DNA of 64,000 nt from Hymenobacter sp. 5317J-9 (GTDB lineage Bacteria > Bacteroidota > Bacteroidia > Cytophagales > Hymenobacteraceae). The stretch's first letter is position 1, and each line of letters opens with the position of its first letter. The notes under the pieces are model-generated. The model made no database searches and had not been told where the DNA came from. It saw only the letters and a list, made by a program, of their open reading frames with translations. Of the stretch, positions 51,535-57,871 are shown piece by piece. Where the stretch lies: assembly GCF_022921075.1 (NCBI RefSeq), contig NZ_CP095050.1, positions 1,984,001 through 2,048,000 of the forward strand. The letters are read 5' to 3'. Position numbers and translations under genes: made by a program.

Positions 51535-52077
51535 ATGGCGCGTCTGCATTCCTACAACTTCACCCACGTGCTGCTGCCGCAGCTGGCCTGGCGGCGCCCG
51601 GGCTCGGTGCGCTCGGAGCTAAGCGACCCGTTTTTGGCCCGCGAGCTGCTGCACTACGTGTGGGACAAAGCCGCCGAAAGCCTGCCCGCCGCCGACAAAG
51701 TGGCGCCCCGCGGCCTGCGCCTGAGCTGGCACGAGGTGGCCGGCCGCGCCACGGCCTTGTTTCACCTGCCGCCGCCCCAGGCCACCATGGAGGCCTACTA
51801 CTCGGCGCTGGTGTACGAAGAAGACGAGCCCGCCGAATCGGAAGCCGACGAGCTGCGCCCCCGCTATTTTACCCTCGAAGCCACGCTGGGCCTGAGCGGC
51901 CCGGCCGGCGCGCCCACCGTGGTGAGCGAGTGGGCCGGCGAGGTGCACCGCCAGCTGGGGCGCGGCCCAGCCGCCGGGCAGCCCGGTACGGCCGAGGCTT
52001 TTCTGGCGGTGTTGGCGGCGGTGCTGGGGCCCTTGCCCGACACGGAGGTGCCCTTTATGCACATTGTGCGCTCCTGA
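51535..52077 (+). CDS. hypothetical cytoplasmic protein, first gene of glycan operon
   Basis: 180-residue protein starting MARLHSYNFTHVLLPQLAWR; family not recognised. No membrane or signal segments. It is acidic in the middle (YEEDEPAESEADELRP). Its TGA overlaps the ATG of the polysaccharide deacetylase (TGATG), and that gene is in turn coupled to a glycosyltransferase, so all three are probably used together. Confidence 0.7.
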   Translation: MARLHSYNFTHVLLPQLAWRRPGSVRSELSDPFLARELLHYVWDKAAESLPAADKVAPRGLRLSWHEVAGRATALFHLPPPQATMEAYYSALVYEEDEPAESEADELRPRYFTLEATLGLSGPAGAPTVVSEWAGEVHRQLGRGPAAGQPGTAEAFLAVLAAVLGPLPDTEVPFMHIVRS

Positions 52078-52766
52078 TGAAGGTGGGGTCCCGGCTCGAA
52101 GCGGCGCTGCTCACGCGGCCTCCCCAGCTGCTGCACGCCCTCTTTCCCGGCTGCGAGTGGACCGGCCCGCCCGCCACGCCCGCCGGCGCCCCGGCCCTCT
52201 ACCTTACCTTCGACGACGGACCCATTCCCGAAGAAACGCCCTGGGTGCTGGAGCAGCTGGCTGAGTACCAGGCAAAGGCAGCGTTTTTCTGCGTGGGCGA
52301 AAACCTGGGCCGCTACCCCGACATTGCCCGCGCCGCCCTGGCCGCTGGCCACCGCCTCGGCAACCACACCCACCGGCACCGCAGCGCCTGGAGCCTGTCG
52401 CGGGCCAATTACCTGGGCGAAGTGGCCGAGTGCCAGGCCACCATTCAGGCGCTGACAGCTGAGCAGGGCGGAGCCGCCGAGAACGCACCCATGCCCTTGT
52501 TCCGGCCGCCCTATGGCCGGCTCACGCGGCCCTTGCTGCCGGTGCTGCAGCAAGAGTATCGGGTCATCATGTGGTCGGTGCTCACCCGTGACTACGACCC
52601 CGCCCTCAGCCCCGAAGACTGCCTGCGCTACACGCTGGCCGCCGTGCGGCCCGGCGATGTGCTGGTGTTTCACGACAGCCGCAAGGCCAGTGCGCGGCTG
52701 CGCTTTGTGCTACCGCGCGTGCTGGCGCACTTTGCCGAGCGGGGATATCAACTGCTGGCGCCGTGA
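52077..52766 (+). CDS. polysaccharide deacetylase (NodB domain)
   Basis: 229-residue carbohydrate esterase of the NodB fold. The metal-binding Asp is in LTFDDGP (about residues 43-49), the H-x3-H pair in GNHTHRH (about 95-101), and FRPPYGR and VFHDS complete the site. It would remove N-acetyl groups from a polysaccharide or an intermediate. No signal peptide is visible, unlike secreted PNAG deacetylases, so it may act on cytoplasmic glycolipid. Coupled on both sides. Confidence 0.9.
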   Translation: MKVGSRLEAALLTRPPQLLHALFPGCEWTGPPATPAGAPALYLTFDDGPIPEETPWVLEQLAEYQAKAAFFCVGENLGRYPDIARAALAAGHRLGNHTHRHRSAWSLSRANYLGEVAECQATIQALTAEQGGAAENAPMPLFRPPYGRLTRPLLPVLQQEYRVIMWSVLTRDYDPALSPEDCLRYTLAAVRPGDVLVFHDSRKASARLRFVLPRVLAHFAERGYQLLAP

Positions 52767-53869
52767 GTGGCTGGCTGCTGGGTTTTCTGGGGCTGTGGCT
52801 GCTGGGGATGGGTTTCGCCGCCTGGCAGTTTGCCACCCGGCGCGGCGCGGCGCCGGCTGTACCGCTCCCCACGCCGCTGCCGCGCGTGAGCGTGCTCATA
52901 GCCGCGCGCGACGAGGAAGCGGCCCTGCCCCGCTGCCTGGCCAGCTTGCGCGCCCTCAGCTACCCGCCCGAGCTGCTGGAAGTGCTGGTGGGCGACGACG
53001 CCAGCACCGACCGCACCGCCGCCGTAGCCGAGGCAGCCATGTTGGGCTTCCGGGGCACGTTCCGCGTCATTCCGATTGCCGAAAACCTGGGCCAGGCGCG
53101 GGGCAAAGCCAACGTGCTGGCCCACCTGGCCCGGCACGCAACTACTGATTTTTTCTTCATCACCGACGCTGATATTCACCTGCCAACCAACTGGATTGAG
53201 GCGCTGCTGGGCCACGCGGCGCCGGGCGTGGGCACCGTCACGGGCATCACGGCGGTGCGGGGGCCGCGGCTGTTTCACCAGTTGCAAGGCATCGACTGGC
53301 TGCTGTCGCTGAGCCTGGTGCAGGTGGTGAGCGAGCAGGGCCGCCCCGTGACGGCCATGGGCAACAACATGCTCGTGACGCGCGCCGCTTACCAGGCCGT
53401 TGGCGGCTACCAGGCCCTGCCGTTTTCCGTGACGGAAGACTACGCTCTGTTTCGGGCGGTGGTGGCGCGGGGCTTTGGCTTCCGGCACGTATTTAGCGCC
53501 GCGGCGCGGGCCGATTCGCTGCCCATGCCGGACTGGGCGGGCTTGCTGCGGCAGCGCCGCCGCTGGCTGCGCGGCGTGGAGGCCCTGCCGCTGCGGCTGC
53601 GGCTGGAGCTGTTGTTTTTCAGCGGGTTTTGGCCGGCGCTGGCGGGGCTGGCGTGGGCGGCCGGGCCGGCGCCGGCGCTGGGGGTGTGGGGTGCAAAAAT
53701 GCTGGTGCAGGGCGTGCTGGCCGCCGCGGCGCATCGCCGGGCGGGCTTGCGGCTGCGCTGGTGGCTGCTGCCGCTGTTTGAATTTTACACGCTGGCGCTC
53801 ACGTTCAGTCTGGTTGGGTACCGGCTACTGGGCAGCGCCGTGGTCTGGAAGGGGCGGCGGTATACCTGA
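52763..53869 (+). CDS. membrane glycosyltransferase family 2 (paralogue)
   Basis: 368-residue GT2 enzyme from a GTG overlapping the deacetylase TGA. N-terminal helix, then SVLIAARDEEAALP, VGDDASTDRTA, TDADIHLP and the QRRRWLRGVEALP motif (Q/RxxRW), and C-terminal helices. Together with the deacetylase it resembles partial Ica/Hms-type layouts, but no other such genes follow. It is related to the GT2 at 41176. Confidence 0.86.
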   Translation: MSGWLLGFLGLWLLGMGFAAWQFATRRGAAPAVPLPTPLPRVSVLIAARDEEAALPRCLASLRALSYPPELLEVLVGDDASTDRTAAVAEAAMLGFRGTFRVIPIAENLGQARGKANVLAHLARHATTDFFFITDADIHLPTNWIEALLGHAAPGVGTVTGITAVRGPRLFHQLQGIDWLLSLSLVQVVSEQGRPVTAMGNNMLVTRAAYQAVGGYQALPFSVTEDYALFRAVVARGFGFRHVFSAAARADSLPMPDWAGLLRQRRRWLRGVEALPLRLRLELLFFSGFWPALAGLAWAAGPAPALGVWGAKMLVQGVLAAAAHRRAGLRLRWWLLPLFEFYTLALTFSLVGYRLLGSAVVWKGRRYT

Positions 53870-53871
53870 GC

Positions 53872-53963
53872 CGTCTGTCATCCTGAGCGCAGCGAAGGAC
53901 CTTCTCACGATTGGATGGTTTCTATCGTGAGAAGGTCCTTCGCTGCGCTCAGGATGACAGACG
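53872..53963. repeat. 39-bp perfect inverted repeat, GTCATCCTGAGCGCAGCGAA family
   Basis: Arms 53872-53910 and 53925-53963 are exact reverse complements with a 14-base loop. It is a near copy of the 45873-45969 element and begins two bases after the glycosyltransferase stop codon. Confidence 0.93.
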
Positions 53964-54011
53964 TTGGCTAGCCCTTTCCACTCGTAACTCTTACATCATA
54001 ACTCCAAAAGA

Positions 54012-54779
54012 ATGCACCTCACCGATTCGCACGCTCACCTCTACTCCGAACAGTTCAAGCCCGACCGCCTCGACGCCCTGCGCCGGGCCCAGGACGCGGG
54101 CGTGCGCACCATCGTGATGCCCAACGTGGACCACAGCAGCATCGACGCCATGCTGGAGCTGGAGGCGCAGGCCCCCGAAACCTGCTTCGCCATGATGGGC
54201 CTGCACCCGTGCTCGGTGACGCGCGACTTTGAGCGCGACCTGTACGAGGTGGAAACCTGGCTCGGCCGCCGGCCCTTTGCCGCCGTAGGCGAGTGCGGCC
54301 TCGATTTGTATTGGGACAAAACCCTGCTGGCCGAGCAGCAGGCCGCGCTAAAAATTCAGCTGGAGCTGGCCAAGAAGCACCGCTTGCCCATCGTGCTGCA
54401 CACCCGCGAGGCCTTCGCCGAAACCGCTGCACTGGTAGAAGCCGCCCAGGACGGCACCCTGCGCGGGGTGTTCCACTGCTTTTCGGGCACGGCGGCGGAG
54501 GCCGAGCAGGCCATCGGGCTGGGGTTCAAGCTGGGCATTGGCGGCGTGGCCACGTTCAAAAACGGCGGGGCCGACCAGTTTCTGCCGGGCATCGACCTGC
54601 AGCACCTGCTGCTTGAAACCGACTGCCCTTACCTGGCGCCCGTGCCGCACCGCGGCAAGCGCAACGAGCCCGCCTACCTGCCCCTGGTGCTGCGCCGCGT
54701 GGCCACCCTGCTGGGCCGCCCCGAAGCCGAAGTGGCCGAAGCCACCACCCGCAACGCGGCCGAGCTGTTCAATCTGTAA
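54012..54779 (+). CDS. TatD-family metal-dependent deoxyribonuclease
   Basis: 255-residue TIM-barrel hydrolase. Metal site residues are in TDSHAHLY (N-terminus), GECGLDLYWD, LHTREAF, HCFSGT and LETDCPYLAP. The family includes 3'-5' DNA exonucleases involved in oxidative-damage repair and quality control. Residues and length match bacterial TatD. Confidence 0.94.
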   Translation: MHLTDSHAHLYSEQFKPDRLDALRRAQDAGVRTIVMPNVDHSSIDAMLELEAQAPETCFAMMGLHPCSVTRDFERDLYEVETWLGRRPFAAVGECGLDLYWDKTLLAEQQAALKIQLELAKKHRLPIVLHTREAFAETAALVEAAQDGTLRGVFHCFSGTAAEAEQAIGLGFKLGIGGVATFKNGGADQFLPGIDLQHLLLETDCPYLAPVPHRGKRNEPAYLPLVLRRVATLLGRPEAEVAEATTRNAAELFNL

Positions 54780-54807
54780 GAGCTGATTGACGTAACGGGT
54801 GGGAAGG

Positions 54808-54898
54808 CCGTCATGCTGAGCTTGTCGAAGCATCTCTACCGCGAGAGTAACTGATTTACTTGGGCGGTAGAGATGCTTCGACAAGCTCAGCATGACGG
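54808..54898. repeat. 35-bp perfect inverted repeat, GTCATGCTGAGCTTGTCGAA family
   Basis: Arms 54808-54842 and 54864-54898 are exact reverse complements with a 21-base loop. Same family as 5168-5257 and 25871-25968 but with CTTGTC in place of CGCAGC. It lies between convergent genes. Confidence 0.93.
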
Positions 54899-54923
54899 GC
54901 TGTGGCTTACTGAGGACTGAGGA

Positions 54924-55283
54924 TTACGCCCGGGCCACGTCTTTTTCGAGGCGGTGGAGCAGGGTTTCGATGTGGTCGGCGTAGGTGTTGATTTGGTCGA
55001 GGCCGGCGCGCGACTCTTCAATCTGGCCGCGGCTGTAGCGGGCGGCCAGGTCCTGGCCGGTTTGCAGCATCTGCTGGAGCACGCGCTCGATTTCGCGCAC
55101 GTCGGGGTTGGCCCCCACGGCGGGCTTCACGGTGGACTGGAGCCACTGGCCCAGGGGGTTGTCGCGCAGCGAAAACAGCTCGGGCTCGGCTTCGCGCACC
55201 CCGTAGAGCACCGAGCGCAGCCGCGACTTAAACAACACCTGCTTCACGCGGGCTTGCTGAAAGTCGAAAGAGGAGAGGGCCAT
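54924..55283 (-). CDS. CZB-like helical protein lacking zinc ligands
   Basis: 119-residue all-helical protein. The pattern VKQVLFKSRLRSVLYG, then NPLGQWL (42-48), then EIERVLQQMLQTGQDLAARY and a final helix follows the layout of chemoreceptor zinc-binding (CZB) domains. The expected ligands are absent: no His near residue 15, N42 where CZB has Cys, and no His pair near 66-75; only H104 and H110 remain and there is no Cys. It therefore keeps the fold, if the match is right, without zinc binding. It follows a PAS-only protein (74 bases) in the same direction. Confidence 0.6.
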   Translation of the reverse strand: MALSSFDFQQARVKQVLFKSRLRSVLYGVREAEPELFSLRDNPLGQWLQSTVKPAVGANPDVREIERVLQQMLQTGQDLAARYSRGQIEESRAGLDQINTYADHIETLLHRLEKDVARA

Positions 55284-55357
55284 GCGGGGGAGGGGTAAGC
55301 GAAAAAAGAAGAATGAACGGGGTGGGCGTAACCTGAAGTGGGGCACGCCCCGCGCGC

Positions 55358-56659
55358 TTAGTTGCCGGGGGCGTCGTTGAGGCGTTCCAACGCCTGGCGG
55401 GCCAGCACGAAATCGGTCACTTCAAAGGCAAAGACCATGATGCCGGCGGGCTGGTTGTTTTCGCGGAACTGCTGGTAGATGAAATTGAAGTAGGAGTCGC
55501 GCAGCTCCTTGCTGGCGTCGCGCTCCAGCTGCAGCTTCAGCTCGTTGCCGAAGTAAGTTTCGCCGGTGCGGTACACGTTGTCGAGCAGGTCGATGATGCC
55601 TTGCTCGCGCACCTCGGGCAGCACTTCTTCCACACTGTGGCCCACCAGCTCGCGGTGCGGAAACAACTCCTGATAGCGGGGATTCACGAACTCGTAGCGG
55701 TGTTCGGGCCCGCGCAGGATGCAAATCATGGCCGGCGCCTGCATGAACAGGTTGTGGTAGGTTTCGCGCTGGTTTTCGGCCTTGCGGTACAGCTCGTGGG
55801 CCTGCTCGGAAAGGAGGCCCTGCTGCTCGTTGGCCTGCAGCAGCTCCTGCACCATCTGGCGCTGCTCGTGGATGTCGGTGGCGCCGCCCACCCACATGCT
55901 GATGGTGCCGGCCGCGTCGCGGCGGGGCGTGGCGCGCACCAAAATCCAGCGGTACTGGCCGTCGTGGCGGCGCAGGCGGTATTCCACTTGGTAAAGCTCA
56001 CCGCTCTCCACGGAGCGCTGCCAGGTGCTGAGCACGCGGCTGCGGTCGTCGGGGTGGATGCTGTCGACCCATTGCACGCCGATTTGCTTTTCCAGGGGGT
56101 GGCCCGTGAAGGCCAGCCAGCGCGAATTGAAGTAGTCGCGCTGCCCTTCGGCGGTGGCGGTCCAGATGAGCACGGGCAGGTTTTCGAGCACGAAGCGGGT
56201 GCGGTCCTGCTCCTCGGCCAGCGCGGCCTGGGCCTTGGCGGCTTCCTGCGCGGCGCGGAGCTGCTCGGTCACGTTCTGGGTGCGCTGCAGGATGTACTGC
56301 AGCCGGCCCTGCTCGTCGAGCAGGGGGTAGTGCGTGGCCTGCCAGTACATCTCCTCGAAGCCGCCGCCCTGCTCGGCCGGTTTGGCCAGGTCGTAGCGAA
56401 TGACGGGCATGGCGTGGGGCTCCAGGTGCTGGCGCACGTGCTCGTGCGAGGCGGCGATGATGTCGCCCTGGTTCTGGTCGACGGAAGGGTAGGCGTCGAA
56501 CAGGGTGCGCCCTACCGCTTCCTCCCGCGATTTCAGCGACGCGGCCACGTGGCTGTCGGTGTTGTCCAGAATGGTCGCGTCGGGCGCCATGAGCAGGAAG
56601 TTGTCCGGCAGGGAACGGAACAAGCGCTGATAATCAACGGGCGTATCGGAAGCAGTCAT
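55358..56659 (-). CDS. PAS-domain protein without an output kinase
   Basis: 433-residue soluble protein. Three PAS-like domains can be traced: residues 8-130 (LFRSLPDNFLLMAPDATILD), about 148-270 (a PAS_3 with WTATAEGQRDYFNSRWLAFT and WVGGATDIHEQR) and about 305-420 (LFMQAPAMICILRGPEHRYE). Short coiled linkers lie between them (residues 130-148 and 272-300). The chain stops after the third PAS; there is no HisKA, HATPase, GGDEF or other output domain. It would sense a ligand and act through a partner. The ATG at 56659 (MTASDTPVDY) is preferred. Confidence 0.82.
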   Translation of the reverse strand: MTASDTPVDYQRLFRSLPDNFLLMAPDATILDNTDSHVAASLKSREEAVGRTLFDAYPSVDQNQGDIIAASHEHVRQHLEPHAMPVIRYDLAKPAEQGGGFEEMYWQATHYPLLDEQGRLQYILQRTQNVTEQLRAAQEAAKAQAALAEEQDRTRFVLENLPVLIWTATAEGQRDYFNSRWLAFTGHPLEKQIGVQWVDSIHPDDRSRVLSTWQRSVESGELYQVEYRLRRHDGQYRWILVRATPRRDAAGTISMWVGGATDIHEQRQMVQELLQANEQQGLLSEQAHELYRKAENQRETYHNLFMQAPAMICILRGPEHRYEFVNPRYQELFPHRELVGHSVEEVLPEVREQGIIDLLDNVYRTGETYFGNELKLQLERDASKELRDSYFNFIYQQFRENNQPAGIMVFAFEVTDFVLARQALERLNDAPGN

Positions 56660-56819
56660 CGGAACGGATAGGAGCAGCCTTGGAGCAAAAGTGAGCCGGC
56701 AGAAATGTGTCTTACATGAACGGCCGCAAAACGTACGTAAAGCTACCGTCGCCGGGCTGAATGCGCGTAATACGGCCCCGGTTTTTTGCGCGCGCACGCG
56801 CCAGGCCCGGCGGCCGGCG

Positions 56820-57500
56820 TCAGGCGGCGCGGTGCTCCAGCACGTAGCCCACGCCGTTGAGCGTATGGATGAGCTTGGGCGAGAAGTGCTTGTCGATTTT
56901 GCTGCGCAGGTAGCTTACGTACACGTCCACCATGTTGGTGCCGGTGTCGAAGGCCAAGTCCCAGACTTTGCCCACGATTTCGGCCCGCGTGAGGGCGCGG
57001 CCCTGGTTGCTCATGAAGTATTCGAGCAGGGCCAGCTCGCGCACCGTGAGGTCGATGCGCTTTTCGCCGCGCTTCACCACTTTGCTGTGGCTGTGCAGCT
57101 CCAGGTCGGCCACTTTCAGCACCCGCTCGGCGGGCGTGGCGCCGAAGCGGCGGTGCAACGCCCGCAGGCGCGCCGCCAGCTCCCCCACTTCGACGGGCTG
57201 CACGAGGTAGTCGTCGGCGCCGGCCGCGAAGCCCCGCAGCTTGTGGTGGGTGGCGGCCATGGTGGTGAGCAGGAGCAGGGGCAGCTTTTCGTATTCGCGC
57301 CGGAGGAGGGCGCACAGCTCGAAGCCGGCCATCTCGGGCGGGCGCACGCCCAGAATGACGGCCCCGTAGCGGGCCGTGGCCAGCAGGTGCTGCGCGGCGG
57401 CGGCATCGGGGGCCACGGCGGCGTGCATGCCGTAGGCTTCGAGGCCGCTCCGCAGATGGGCAACCGCCTCGGGCTCTTCTTCTACAATCAATACTTTCAT
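56820..57500 (-). CDS. OmpR-family response regulator with degenerate receiver
   Basis: 226 residues: receiver 1-120 and winged-helix DNA-binding domain 130-226 (LTVRELALLEYFMSNQGRAL-TRAEIVGKVWD; VDVYVSYLRSKIDK; GVGYVLE). In the receiver the acidic pocket is EEE (7-9) and T79/T80 are kept, but the phospho-acceptor Asp is G51 (VILGVRPPE) and the conserved Lys is Q101 (DDYLVQPVE). Both changes remove the residues needed for phosphotransfer, so it should act without phosphorylation. No histidine kinase is adjacent; a PAS-only gene follows. The ATG at 57500 gives the usual N-terminus. Confidence 0.88.
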   Translation of the reverse strand: MKVLIVEEEPEAVAHLRSGLEAYGMHAAVAPDAAAAQHLLATARYGAVILGVRPPEMAGFELCALLRREYEKLPLLLLTTMAATHHKLRGFAAGADDYLVQPVEVGELAARLRALHRRFGATPAERVLKVADLELHSHSKVVKRGEKRIDLTVRELALLEYFMSNQGRALTRAEIVGKVWDLAFDTGTNMVDVYVSYLRSKIDKHFSPKLIHTLNGVGYVLEHRAA

Positions 57501-57871
57501 GCCGGGGGAAGCAAATGGCGTGGTTCTGAAAGGCCGCGGCCGCGGAAATGCCGGGCCGGCAGGGCAGGGGGAGCGGGCGCGCCGGCCCGGAAAGCGGCCC
57601 CGGGCACCCGCCGCGTCCGGCGGCCGCGCCCGACGGCCAGCTTGCTCGGGCAAAGGTAGAAGGGCGGTTTACGGCCGGGATTAAAGCCGAATTATAAGTT
57701 TATTATAAGCCCATTAAAGGGATGTTAAAGCTTTTTAAGGCGCGACCGGCCGCCACGCCCCCAACCCGCCGCCCCGACGGTTCGGCGCCCGTATTCGACG
57801 CTTCGGCAACAGGAACTTGAGCGGGGCGGGGCCATCCGGCACCTTTGGCCCAGTACTTACCCGCTGGCCCC
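57501..57871. other. divergent intergenic region with AT-rich centre
   Basis: About 370 bp between the response regulator (minus) and the TonB receptor (plus). The stretch 57680-57740 is strikingly AT-rich with repeated TTATAAG and TTAAAG words, a candidate for divergent regulation by the adjacent regulator. CACCTTTG (57840-57847) resembles a -7 box before the receptor. No gene seen. Confidence 0.5.
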
